Source of the DNA: Silene conica
Taxonomy: Eukaryota; Streptophyta; Magnoliopsida; Caryophyllales; Caryophyllaceae
Direction: 5' to 3'
Assembly: GCA_029255685.2 (NCBI GenBank)
Contig: CM055313.2
Location: 51,678,579 to 51,742,578 of the forward strand
DNA: 64,000 bases
A program made the translations under genes and the position numbers. Shown here piece after piece: positions 31,604-42,393 of this stretch (position 1 is its first letter; each line of letters starts with the position of its first letter). The notes under the pieces were generated by a model that saw only the letters and a list, made by a program, of their open reading frames with translations, did no database searches and was not told where the DNA came from.

Positions 31604-33350
31604 AAAGGCCATGAAATTTTACTTTTGTGTTTTTCATAAAGTTTTAAAAACTGAAAAAAACGTGTTCTACCGCTAAGTCGGTCGATCGACCCCCTGTTGC
31701 GGTCGGTCGACCGCCTCCTGCGTATGTTTCTGTTTCGACAGTCTTTCTTTTGTGAGTAATCGATCTTGTTTTCGATTCCTGTTTACATATTGATAATTAA
31801 TCAATATTCTTGACAATATGTGAACCCTTGTTGATGTTAATTTTGATTTACTCGTTTTAATTAAAGTTTAAAAGGTAAAAACTTGTTTTGATTTCAAAAG
31901 TTGCAGCGTTTTGCGTTTTCTGAAACTCGTTTTTACTGTCTGGTGGTCGGTCGACCTGATTGATAGGTCGGTCGACCGCTTATGCTGTTGCAGAAAATTC
32001 CTGTTTCTCGTCTGGAGGTCGGTCGACCTCCCCCCTGTAACAGACGCCGTTTTTTTTTATTTTTCGAAAATAACCTGTTTTATTTTCCCATGGCCTTTAG
32101 TAATATACTATATACGGAAATAATATATTATTAATTTTGTGAAACGATTCACACTCGTTTGATACATATTATTTTAAAACGGTTTAAGATAATGGATTAT
32201 AAATTTATTAAAATTGGGTGATTAAAACGGTATAATCACATAATTTTAATCCCGTAAGGTGGTTTGGTAAAAATTTGTTAATCATAATAACAGTATTATG
32301 TCATGTATGAATTTTAATTTTAGTTGATGCATTTTATTTATCGTCTTGTTGAATGCCTTGTGAATGCTTTCAATAACGTATTTATTTTTGCAAACGGTTG
32401 TAACTTAGTGTGGCCTTAGTAGATTGTGTTACCGTAATGATGGAACACAGTCTTGCTTGTAATTTTGAGATCTTGAATCTCCGTTTTGGGTTTTTGCCAT
32501 GTATTTACTTTTGTAATTTAAATTAGTAATTTTGTGAAGACCGAAGACGGAGACCGGATGCTCACTCCCGCTACAAGGACCAAGATGGAACATCAAGACA
32601 AGCTTCTAGGGTCCAACGGTGGATTCCAAGTTGTTTTATGTTTATTTTGGTAGGATAGGCCACACTAGGACTTTTTATTTACGTTTACTGCATTTATTTT
32701 GTGCTTTCATCGATAATAGCTTGCATCATATTCCGCCTAAAACCAAACCACCTATAACATGCCTGAAAACTGACTCATGTAGAGGTTACGCGTTAGTTTT
32801 CTGTGACAATACAGATGTCACATGTCAATTGCAAAGCCATCACTTTATTTCATTCATTCACGCATATGCTAGATATTAGTTCACTTAAAATGGATAAATA
32901 AAAGTTGATGGGGTCTTCCTCGTATAACCAAAAATTGAGAATAGTCTTTATAAATCAGACTCCCATGAATCCCTTCTTCGTCGGTAGGCATAATATGACC
33001 CCTTCTACGTCGGGTAAGTGAGAACAGATGATTTATTTTATCTTAACATCATGGTCACTCGATACTATCTAGCGACTGAGATGGACTAATAGATAGGATT
33101 TACGGAAATCTATCGACCAAGAGTTCCAACGGTGGAATTAGCCAAACTGTGGGCTTATCAATATACGGAAATTGAGTCTTGGGATCGTTTATATAATTCT
33201 TGAGGGAGATCAATTATATAAATGCATGAGTCTACGAGTTTAAATTTCAATTTAATATAGACTTAAATCACAACAATGAGTTGCTTATATGGTTCTGTTT
33301 TATCTTCTTTTCAGTGTAGAACACGTTTAATTTAAACTGCTGTATAACTA
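31604..33350 (+). other. TRG3 leader, noncoding
   Basis: About 1.75 kb. The first 430 bp hold five dyad units. The last 400 bp resemble the TRG1 leader: CCATGAATCCCTTCTTC, donor-like GTAAGT at 33014, hairpin GTTCCA-ACGG-TGGAAT at 33123-33138, and acceptor-like TTCTTTTCAG ending at 33314. Confidence 0.7.
31680..32028. repeat. Dyads in the TRG3 leader
   Basis: Pairs start at 31680/31701 (centres AT, GT) and 31945/31966 (both GT, direct), again 21 bp apart, and a single unit lies at 32017. This is a copia-type element, unlike the other carriers of the motif. Confidence 0.85.
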
Positions 33351-33743
33351 ATGGCTGGTGAAGACCCAATGCCAAGTGCCAACCTAGCACGTGAATCCTG
33401 GCTAAAAGCCTTCATGGACTCCATGAATCAGTCTACTAGACTGAGAAATGATGGGTCAAACTTCTCTGACTGGGAGGCAGCACTACGGAATGCTGCCATT
33501 GCTGACGGAAAGCTCAAGTACTTAACTGAGCCCATTCCGGCACACCCAGGAACTGGAGCTAGAGCTAACGAAGTTCGCGCTCATAGCGACTTCGTCATGG
33601 AAGCGGGTGCGATAAAGAACGTACTTATCTATGCAATGGAATCCAATTTGCAAAGACGCTTCATAACCCATGGTGCAAACAAGATTTTCACCACGCTCAC
33701 TAACGAATTCTCAAAGGCTCCGAGAATCGTTTCTTATGAGTAG
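33351..33743 (+). pseudogene. gag: TRG3 gag, partial
   Basis: It encodes a relative of the N-terminal part of the TRG1 Gag: WLKAFMDSMNQ near the start, then GSNFSDWEAALRNAAIADGKLKYL and AIKNVLIYAMESNLQRRF. About 130 codons remain. The rest of gag, including the zinc knuckle, is not present. It starts at an ATG about 36 bases after the acceptor-like site. Confidence 0.85.
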
Positions 33744-33793
33744 TAACTGAAATGCATGGCCACTCGAGGAGTAGTAACTGAAATGCATGGCCA
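33738..33793 (+). repeat. 31-bp tandem repeat in TRG3
   Basis: GAGTAGTAACTGAAATGCAT and its continuation occur at 33738 and 33769. The block corresponds to the conserved noncoding stretch near 13450 of TRG1. Confidence 0.8.
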
Positions 33794-33958
33794 TGCTCGA
33801 ATACAGATTCGTTTTATCAGTTAAGTTACTCTCTAGTCGGGGAAACCACTCTTGATACAGATCGCTTGTGAGATACGACCATTGCGAATGCGGATTTGCA
33901 AATTGTCTTACATTGAGTGGGAGAAATTTTAAAAGGATGAGAATCGGTTATAGCACCT

Positions 33959-34057
33959 ACACTTGTACGGACAAGTGGGAGTTTGTTGGAGCTTGTGTCC
34001 TCCACATGTAGTGTGATAACGTCATTGCACATACCCTTGTACGGACAAGTGGGAGAT
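33959..34057 (+). other. Doubled hairpin/polypurine tract with LTR-start fragment, TRG3
   Basis: ACTTGTACGGACAAGTGGGAG occurs twice in slightly different forms (about 33959 and 34034). The first is followed by a short LTR-start-like stretch, TGTTGGAGCTTGTGTCC, of a different variant; the second leads into the real 3' LTR. This looks like template switching between two related elements. Confidence 0.65.
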
Positions 34058-35059
34058 TGTTGGGGCTGGTGTCCTTGACAATTAAGTACAATGACTTATT
34101 AAATCTCTTTAAGGATCACAAGGGCATACTTCAGTATTATTACCAGTTGATCCACATTTATCAATAACGGTTGGCTTGCTAGATAAGTTTGACGTTATTG
34201 TCATACAGATGGCGGTGATCAACTGGTCCCTATACGTCACACCTATAGGACACGTTTGAGAGATGTGAAGGTATGAAAATACAGTCACATTTATGCCGGA
34301 TACGACTAAACAGTTAGTCAGAGGTATTGACTATTACATTAGTTAATAAGATGTTGAGATTATTATTTATTTAATACGGATTAAATAATTTTAGCTAATA
34401 CGAATTACATGATTAATTCGTAAATTAAATATAAACGGTTATATTTAATTAAATATTGTATTCGCGTATTAATATAAACAGTTATATTAATTTGGGTAAT
34501 TATACAATATCGTAATTTTATCAGACCGTTATTAATACATCGACTGCATTAATATCTGATAACACGTATGCGATTTATAATAAAAATCCCGCAAATAATA
34601 TTTAGCAAATTGGGTCGAATCACGCAAAGGAATAAGGTAAGAGTGGAGAAAGCCCACCCTTACCCAAGACTAATTCGGCCGCCCCCCTTATAGCTACATA
34701 AAGAGAGTCTTTCTCCTTATGTCAGTAACTGTTGAATCATAATTCTCACAATTAGGGTTTTTGAGAGCATTCTTCTCCCAAAAACTCAGATCTCACATCT
34801 AAAACCTCAATAGCTCTCCCCATATTACAAGGCAATTGGAGAGTATTTTCTAGCACACGCGGCATCATCTCAAACAAAGTCTTGGGTGCAAGTTATAGGA
34901 GGGAATTTACTTTAATTCCTGTTCTTAGGCCTATTCAAGCAAGGACCCAAGGTTGTATTCTTTTTCATGTTTTTATCTATCTTATGACAATATTCACAAC
35001 TGTAAAATTTCATTATAATCCTGCAAGTTTAGGGCGATTATATGCTTTATTCCCCGACA
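34058..35059 (+). repeat. TRG3 3' LTR
   Basis: 1002 bp ending CCCCGACA and followed by CCGCT. About 1.5 percent different from the 5' LTR. Confidence 0.92.
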
Positions 35060-35064
35060 CCGCT

Positions 35065-35703
35065 TCCTACTCAAAAGTTGTCTCATGAATTTTAAATATG
35101 AGGGTACCTGTTGGACTAATTCTAAGAAAGGGACTTGAACATTAAGAGAACGAATCACATCCTTAAACTTGTCGAACGATACCTGTTCCTTCGTTGGTAG
35201 AAGTCTCTCTGGGTAAGGATAAGTAGAGCTCTCAGCATTTGCAGCTCTTTTCAAGAAGTTCGGGGTCTTGTCACCCCGGAAAAGGAATTGCCTTAGATTA
35301 TCAGGCATCTCATGCCTAAACAGATCCGCCTGTTCAGCAGCTGCGGTCGGTCGACCCTCTTCCTCGGTCGGTCGACCACTTTCTGGGTTCTCCGAATTTC
35401 CAGAAGCTACAGGAATGTTATTTGTGGTCGACCGACTGGCATCAGTGGTCGGTCGACTGCCTGTACTGCTACTCGCATTCTATTTTTTCTGGTTTTCTTT
35501 CCCCACGGCCTTATCACTGCCCACCTTCGCTCCACTACGCAGAGAGATAATATTCAAGGTCTCTTTTTTCTGGTCCGTCTTGGTCGGTAGTTTACCTGGA
35601 GCCCGTGTATTATTATTGCCCGCGATTTGAGCAATATGAGACTCAAGCATTTTCATTCCAGCCTCTCTTCCCTGCGACTCTTTCTGGACCAACCCAATGA
35701 GTA
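35065..35703 (-). pseudogene. G3 gag, C-terminal part
   Basis: It encodes the stretch after the zinc knuckle: LVQKESQGREAGMKMLESHI, KTDQKKETLNIISLRSGAK, a linker carrying dyad-encoded GRP motifs, and FLFRGDKTPNFLKRAA to SYLKFMRQLLSRKR. The same order is seen in G4 and G5. It is broken. It ends at the boundary with G4. Confidence 0.8.
35345..35458. repeat. Two dyad pairs in G3 gag-protease linker
   Basis: Starts at 35345/35366 and 35426/35447, all 21-bp steps, inside coding sequence. Confidence 0.85.
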
Positions 35704-35706
35704 GTT

Positions 35707-35739
35707 GGTCGGCCGACCTATGAAGGTGGTCGGTCGACT
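35707..35739. repeat. Dyad pair at the G3/G4 boundary
   Basis: Starts at 35707 (centre GC, perfect palindrome) and 35728. It lies four bases from the element boundary. Confidence 0.85.
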
Positions 35740-36762
35740 GACTTCTGTACGTTTTTTATGTTTTCGTTTTTCCTTTCTTTCTTTCCTTTTTCTGAACTTT
35801 TCTGTTCTTTTCCTTTTCTTTCTTTCTTTCTTTCTTTTCTCTTTTTGCTCAGGATAGCATACAAACCAAGATGCCCCATAAAAGGAACCAAAGACCACAA
35901 ATACTAGCTTGGAAGGGTAGGCTAAGTATGGGATGTAGTTTTGGGGAAATAAAAAGGCAATTTTGGCTATGTAAGGCTTATGGGTAAATAAGAGAACAGG
36001 GATCCCAAATGCACGCATCGAGACTCACAAAACGAGATAGTAAAACAAGTACATAGCAATTCAAGTTCATGTTTATGCATATAGATGTAACATGTTCCAA
36101 GGGGAGTACTACTCACATCCTAGACAACTGGTTTAAAAATGAAACCGGGAAATAGGCTCTAAAAACTCAGAATGTATAGTAGGTTTCCAAGCTATAAGTC
36201 AAATCTCAAGATATACAAATTGACAAAAACTCGTAGATATGCAAAACACTCTCATACTAAAACAAGTTGACAAGGCAAGGTAAAGGCACAAACATGTAAG
36301 ATAGCAAAGATCATCCTTGAAATACTTTCGTTCCGACTCGACCTATATGCTAAAATAAACGTGCATATTTTTGAATTTTTGGAATTTTTTCTTTTTCTTT
36401 TTATTTTTGTATAGGTAAGGAAAATGAAGAAAAGAACAATGCAAGACAGAAATGCAATAAACGTGTGACAAAGTGCAATGGAACAATGCATGTGACACGA
36501 AACCATTCCTCAAACCAACCCGCACAATGTCCCCATTGTGCATTAGCCTAAGTAAAGGTTTCATAAAATTAAAGGAATAATGCAAGGAAAATAAAAGCCA
36601 AGGGAAAATGGAAAGAACTCACTGGATTATCAAGCGCATGAGAAAACCTCCCCAAACCAGCGTAAGCTGGGAGGGTTTGGTGGCCAGCAGTGCCACTCTA
36701 AGTACCATATGACGGTTGCACAATTCCCTAGGGAAATACGAGCATACTGTACCAGGCGGGTA

Positions 36763-36888
36763 GGTCGACCGACATACTTCTCAGGTCAACCGACATACTT
36801 CTCTGGTCGACCGACCTTCCTGCAGACTGCAGGAATTCCAGAATTGCAGGGATCAGGTCGGCCGACTGATGTTACTGGTCGGTCGACC
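36763..36888. repeat. Five dyad units, G4 3' region
   Basis: Starts at 36763, 36784 and 36805 form a three-unit direct array with a 21-bp period and a locally duplicated spacer. 36856 and 36877 form an inverted pair. Confidence 0.85.
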
Positions 36889-37115
36889 GTTGTTTCTGTA
36901 CAGCGGCCTTCTTTTTCTTCGGAAATAACTTGTATCAACCAAGTCATTCTCCCTCAAACCTAGTGAATCATTAAACATGCATCCAACTTTTGCGCATTAT
37001 CCCAAAACCAAGTCTAGATGTCTTACTACGCAAACGAAAACGAAAATAGTTCTAAATTCTTAAAGTCTTAACAAAACAGATAGTAAATTGTCTTAGGAGC
37101 TGAAAACTGAAACAA

Positions 37116-38106
37116 CTATCCACTAAAGATGCGGAAAATCTCAGACCACGGCTTTTGGCGATATGCCGTAGTCTCTACCGTGTTTGTTTGAATAGCAAAA
37201 CACGTCTCCTCTCCGTCGCAAAGCATATGCGACGAAATCTTCTCTTTTTCTTCTCTTTTTCTCTTTTTGTCCTCCTTATCAGCAATGTCTGGATCCTCAT
37301 CCTCTTTATAGCTCAGGATCCCTAGTCCTCCTCTTTGCACTATGTCGTCCTTTATCATGGGTTTCCCCAAACCGATTCCTGCATTAGTCACAATAGAAGC
37401 ATCCTCCATATTGCTCCCAATCTGGGGCGGAGGTGTAAAAACAGGTATAGGAGTAGGTAACAAAGTAGGAGAAGTAGTGATGGCCTTATACTTCTTTTCA
37501 GAAGCAATAGCATTACAAGTAATGGGAGTCATATCATCTTTTTTTTTTATAAGATAGACCATAAATAATAGAATGCTTTCCTACTTTGAAGGTCAAGGTC
37601 CCAGTGCCCACATCAATAATGGCTCCCGCAGTGTGAAGGAAAGGTCTCCCTAGTATTATAGGTATATGGGCATCCTCAGGGATGTCCAAAAATACAAAGT
37701 CGACTGGGAAGAAAAACCTGTCAATGCGCACAGGGATGTTTTCCAACACCCCTATGGGTTCCATAGATGTACGATCGGCCATTTGGACAGTCATACTAGT
37801 TACTGCAAAATTGGTCATTCCTAGCTTTAAGGCGACATTCGAAGGCATGACACTAATGCTAGCCCCTAGGTCACATAAGGCCTTTTTAACAGGAAAGGTC
37901 CCTATATTGCAAGGTACAGAAAAACTCCCAGGGTCCTCTAGTTTATGAGGGGCAATAACATGGGACAGAAAACTGGAGGACTCTTCGGTAAGGGCTACCG
38001 ACTCAACTTTATCTAGAGACCGCTTTCGTGATAAAAGTTGTCTCATAAATTTAAGATATGAAGGAACTTGTTGAACTAGTTCTAAAAACGGAACTTGAAC
38101 ATTCAA
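37116..38106 (-). pseudogene. G4 protease and C-terminal tail
   Basis: It encodes the retropepsin with CDLGASISVMP and IILGRPFLHTAGAII, then about 110 residues of linker and the end TNTVETTAYRQKPWSEIF. As in G3, G5 and G6, coding stops there and no reverse transcriptase follows. It is part of a broken frame. Confidence 0.85.
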
Positions 38107-38289
38107 AGAACGAATCAGGTCTTTAAATTTATCAAACGATACCTGTTCCTTGGTTGGTATGAGTCTCTCCGGAAAAGGAGGGGCGGAAGATTCAGTATTT
38201 GCAGCCCTTCTCAGAAACTTGGGGGTCTTTTCACCCCGGAAAAGGAAGTCCCTTAAGTTGTCCGGTATTTTAGGTCTGAAAGCGTTCTC

Positions 38290-40035
38290 CTATTCGGCGT
38301 CGGAGGTCGGTCGACCCTCATCCTCGGTCGATCGACCGACTTCCTGTACAACAGGAGCTTCTGGAATCTGCTCAGAGGTCGGTCGACCTAGCTCCTGGGT
38401 CGGTCGACCTTGCTCGCTGCTGCTCGGCTTCGGCTGTTTCTCCTTATTCTTCTCGCCTGCTCTCTCACTTCCCACCTTAGCTCCACTTCTCAGTGATATG
38501 ATGTTTAGAGTCTCTTTCTATTGGTCCGTCTTGGTCGGAAGTTGACCCGGAGCCCTAGTATCATTCTTGCTCGCGATTTGAGCAATTTGGGACTCTAACA
38601 TCTTCATCCCTGCTTCCCTTGTCTGAGATTCCTTCTGAACCAACCCAATGAGTTTTTGGATGAGAGCATCCGTATTGGGTGGTGGGTTTGAAGGTGGTTG
38701 AGGGTTGAAGGGTGGTTTTTGGAAGCCTTGCTTATGTGGAGGGGTGTATGTGGAGTTTTGTTGAGGTTGTAGATGTTGTGGGTTAAGTACATTCTGGCTT
38801 ATCCACCTCATGTTGGGATGGACATTATTATTATTTGGATCGTAAAAATTATTCCCACGATAATGCTGAAAGGCGGCACATGTCTCGTTAGATGAGGTAC
38901 AAAACTTTGACACGTGCCCCTCTCCACCACATCTCTCACAAACAAAAGGTCTGTCTTGAACGACATTCACCTGGTACATACCTCCTTTACTCCCGCTCCC
39001 AAACTCAAACTTCCCACCACTCTCCAGCTTATCTAACTTGGCCATCAAGGCCTCAATAGCAGCTACGTTAGACTCAGCTTTCCTTTGGTTACCGCGGGAA
39101 GTTCCATGTTTAGCACGGTGTACAGCAACATCTTCTATTATCTTGAGAGCCTTAGTCTCTCCAGAATTTTCTTGGAACCTTCCGTTGGATGCAACATCTA
39201 AATAGGCCATGTTGTCGTCATAGAGACCATTATAGAACTGATTGCATAGAAACCATTGTTCGAACCCATGATGTGGTATGGATCGAACAAGTCTCTTGAA
39301 CCTGTCCCAAGCCTCACTGAAGTCTTCATTAGGCCCTTGTTTGAAGCTTGTTATCTGCGCCCTTAAGGCATTGGTCTTGGCTGCAGAGTAGTACTTCCTG
39401 TAGAATGCCAAGGCCAAGGTGTTCCAATCCGTGACTCCCGCAGCATTGCGGTCTAGATCTCGATACCATTCCCTTGCTGAGTCCCTGAGAGAGAAGATGA
39501 ACATAGTTTATTTAATCTGATCCTGCGTCACTCCATCTGGGGGTGCAATAGAGCATATGTAATCTTAGAAGATTTCAATATGCTTTGCGGCATCCTCACT
39601 GGTCGAGCCTCCAAATTGATTTTTCTCCACCAGGGTGATATAAGCAGTCTTGGCCTCGAATGGCTTCCCGGTACTTGCAGGCAAAGTAAACCCCTTGTAT
39701 AGGTCCTTCACCTGTGGCATGGAGTGACTGGCGATGGTAGCTTCTTCGGCCATGTTCTCTTCCTCTTTTGGAAAAACTTGGAAATAGGTATTTGATGGTG
39801 TTTTTGGTGTGGATGGATTATGAGGTGAATTTGGTTGTGAAGTTGGTGTTTTTGGTGAAGGTGGGTTGTTTTGTGGTGATGGTAGCGATGATTGTTGTTC
39901 AAAGATGTCTTCTTGGAATAGGGAGGATGGTGAACCTCCTTCCCTACTTGCTAAAAGTTGCTTTCTCTTTTCCCTTAGAGTCCTCTCAAGCTCGTGGTCT
40001 AGTGGTAGGAGTTCTCCTTGAACTGACTTGCGCAT
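38290..40035 (-). pseudogene. G4 gag (Athila-type)
   Basis: The N-terminus MRKSVQGELLPLDHELERTL is Athila-like. A proline/asparagine/threonine-rich stretch follows, then the retrotransposon gag domain (FSLRDSAREWYRDLD, FYRKYYSA, FSEAWDRFKRLVRSIPHHGF), a zinc knuckle CERCGGEGHVSKFC (C-x2-C-x4-H-x4-C), a second proline-rich part and a dyad-encoded GRPT linker at 38305-38409. It would form the particle. It is broken by a few changes. Confidence 0.88.
38305..38409. repeat. Two dyad pairs in G4 gag-protease linker
   Basis: Starts at 38305/38326 and 38377/38398. The 21-bp step keeps frame, so the minus strand reads GRPTQELGRPT and GRSTEDEGRPT. Confidence 0.88.
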
Positions 40036-40133
40036 AAGATGGAAAATACAAGAAAAAAGTGAGAAGGTTTAAGGAACAAAAGTTCCTTAAACAAAAGAAA
40101 CAAAAACAAAAAACAAAAAACACTGGCGTCACC

Positions 40134-40151
40134 TCCCCGGCAACGGCGCCA
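40134..40151 (-). other. Primer-binding site of G4 (tRNA-Asp)
   Basis: A perfect 18-base match, as in G2. Confidence 0.9.
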
Positions 40152-40752
40152 AAATTTGACACCCGTCGTTGTGGGTACCAAAGATAAAATTTATAATTCC
40201 TAACCTTTAACTATAGATAGCGAAAGTCAGGGTCGAACCACATAGAGGTGGGGAATGTTTATTGTTTGATGTCAATGTTTTAAGGTAACAATTTGGGGGG
40301 TTTGAATTGGTGATTACTAAGTCTAAGAAAAAAATATAAAAATAAAACAAGTAAATAAAGATGAGAATAAACTATAATAAAAGAGATGCTAGGATGATTG
40401 GGTAATAAATAGCTATGATAATATAAATCCTAAAGTCAACATGTATTGCAATCGCGTAAGGGATGTAACAAACCCTTTCGGTCTATGGTACCTAATAGCT
40501 CCTTTCGGCCTATGCTATTAGTTCCTAGGTCTCACAATTATTGGATGTCAACAATAAGGGTGATTCCTAAATTCTAGGTCACATACCTTTCAGTCTTGAG
40601 TAACCTAGTCATCTTAAGGCGTAAACCAATGCCCTTCCCGTATCTCTCAATCTTGGGTAGGTCATTACTAACATCCTACAAGTCTCCCTTGGGTCTCATT
40701 GTAGGATACTATAGTCAACGAAGTAAAACGAAACAGAATTCATACGCGTGTC

Positions 40753-40785
40753 GGTCGACCGACCAGCTACCCCAGTCGGCCGACC
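40753..40785. repeat. Dyad pair, G4 LTR R/U5 side
   Basis: Starts at 40753 and 40774. The G2 LTR has four units in the same place. Confidence 0.85.
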
Positions 40786-41206
40786 TCCACCCTGCAACAT
40801 GTCGATTCGGAATTTACACTACCTACGCATATCTACCCCCTACATCCTAACATATGAAATTAGCTACTCATAATTACTGAAACAATAATGAAAACAGGGT
40901 TAAACATGGAGATCATAATGAATATCAATCTAAACATGCAATCACTAATAAGGTTTTGGGATTCTATCTTAAACCGGATGCAATAATTCTAAACTAATAA
41001 TAATAGAACTGAAATTAAGAGAGGAATTACCGGAAATCGGAATTGAGGTAGAAAGGAACAAACTTTATTAAAGAATGCTTGAAAGATTGATGAACAAAAC
41101 TAAAAGTGTTGAGGATTATTGAAAGATTACAACTAAAGATAGAACTGAATTAAAGACTGAATAAAACTCAATGAAACTGAATGATTAATTCTAAACACGA
41201 GATTAG

Positions 41207-41216
41207 CTTATATAGG
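41207..41216 (-). promoter_or_regulatory. TATA box of G4 5' LTR
   Basis: CCTATATAAG on the minus strand, downstream (in transcription) of two dyad pairs. Confidence 0.55.
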
Positions 41217-41288
41217 TGGAAAACAAAGAGTTTCCTAATGACCTAAACACTTCAATGGACTTTCGGAAAACTTTTGGGTCTGCGCCGA

Positions 41289-41400
41289 GGTCGGCCGACC
41301 CATGTAGTAGGTCGGTCGAACTAATGTCGGACTTCAGTGATTTCCAGACTTTCCATAACAGAGGCTTGGTCGGTCGACCCACTTAGTAGGTCGGCCGACC
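41289..41400. repeat. Two promoter-side dyad pairs, G4 LTR
   Basis: Starts at 41289/41310 and 41368/41389. In each pair one member is the perfect palindrome with a GC centre. Confidence 0.85.
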
Positions 41401-41672
41401 TTAATTCCTGTAGGATTGCCTTGATTTTGCCTTGATTTGACTTCTTGGCACTTGTTTAATGTTTCGAGTTGACTTTTCTTTGTTCCTTGGTTATGAAAGA
41501 TCCCGAGGGCATAAATTTGGTATAAAATTGTCCCTTTTCCGCATAAATCTGCAAAAGTGCATAAAAACACGAAAGTAGACAATTGTTGGGAAATAAAGGC
41601 TAAAACATAGTAAATGAGCGACAAAATGCGTGTAAAAATAGATGTAAAACATCATAAAACAGACACGCATCA

Positions 41673-42226
41673 ATAACTTATAATGAGACTGAAAGGAGCC
41701 TTATAGGATATTAGTAATGACTTACCCAAGGTTGAAAGATACGGGAAGGGCATTGGTTAACATTTTAAGACGGCTAGGTTGCTTAAGACTGAAAGGTATG
41801 TGACCTAGAAATTAGGAATCACCCTTATTGTTGACACCCAATATTTGTGAGACCTAGGAACTAATAGCATAGGCCAAAAGGAGCTATTAGGTATCATAGA
41901 CCGAAAGTATATGTTACACCCCTTACGCGACTGTAATACATGTTGACTTAGGATTTACACCATCATAGTTATTTACTACCCGAACATCCTAGCATCCTTT
42001 TTGCTATAAGTTTTTATCTCATTCTTATTTTCTTATTTTAATTTTATCTATATTTCTAGACTTAGTGACAACCAATCTAAACCCCCAATTTGTTACCCTA
42101 AAAACATTGACCTTAAACAATAAACATTCCCCACCTCCTTGTGGTTCGACCCTTGACTTACGCTATCTAGTCTTAAGCCGAGGTTTTATATTTCTTATCT
42201 TTGGCACCCCTCAGCGACGGGTGTCA
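41673..42226 (+). repeat. G5 5' LTR, 3' part only
   Basis: It matches 48449-49001 and ends GACGGGTGTCA before the primer site. The left part is displaced by G4. Confidence 0.88.
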
Positions 42227-42231
42227 AATTT

Positions 42232-42249
42232 TGGCGCCGTTATCGGGGA
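42232..42249 (+). other. Primer-binding site of G5 (tRNA-Asp)
   Basis: It starts TGGCGCCGTT and matches tRNA-Asp at 16 of 18 positions. Confidence 0.85.
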
Positions 42250-42393
42250 GGTGAAGCCAGTGTTTATTGTTTTTTTTGTTTTTGTTTTGTGTTTAAGGAA
42301 CTTTGTTCCTTAAACCTTTCTCACTTTCTTCTTGTAGTTTCCTTCTTATGCGCAGGTCAGTTTAAGGAGAACTCCTACCACTAGACCTCGAGC

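Larger units (their letters stand above)
30589..35059 (+). mobile_element. TRG3: older, shortened gag-only copia-type element
   Basis: 4471 bp, flanked by CCGCT (30584-30588 and 35060-35064). The LTRs are 1001 and 1002 bp and differ at about 15 positions, about 1.5 percent, or roughly half a million years. It has a tRNA-iMet primer site and a leader with dyads. Only part of gag is present, and no enzymes. The first 220 bp of its LTR and the end of its leader are clearly related to TRG1/2. It is broken. Confidence 0.9.
16587..35703 (-). mobile_element. G3: Athila-type gag-protease element with three nested insertions
   Basis: On the plus strand the order is: 3' LTR fragment (16587-17581), polypurine tract, 3' noncoding region, C-terminal tail coding, protease coding and the end of gag (35065-35703). 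TRG2, a solo LTR and TRG3 are nested in it. The 5' part of the element is absent, and it abuts G4 at about 35703. It is broken, with a few breaks besides the insertions. No polymerase domain is present. It shares a unique left junction with G6. Confidence 0.85.
35704..37115 (-). other. G4 3' noncoding region
   Basis: It holds dyads at 35707-35739, 36763-36816 and 36856-36888, a TTTC microsatellite near 35815-35840, the perfect hairpin at 36522-36541 and the bulged hairpin at 36643-36678. No protein. Confidence 0.75.
35704..41672 (-). mobile_element. G4: Athila-type gag-protease element
   Basis: The 5' LTR (40157-41672, 1516 bp), tRNA-Asp primer site, gag, protease and tail, and about 1.4 kb of the 3' noncoding region are present. 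The 3' LTR is not; G4 abuts G3 next to a dyad pair. It is broken, with a few changes in gag. The right flank ATAAC is inside the 5' LTR of G5, so G4 seems to have inserted there. Confidence 0.85.
40157..41672 (-). repeat. G4 5' LTR
   Basis: 1516 bp, TGACACCCG to GACACGCATCA. Dyads lie at 40753-40785 (R/U5 side) and at 41289-41321 and 41368-41400 (promoter side). The minus-strand TATA box CCTATATAAG is at 41207-41216, 73 bp from the nearest dyad. Confidence 0.92.
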
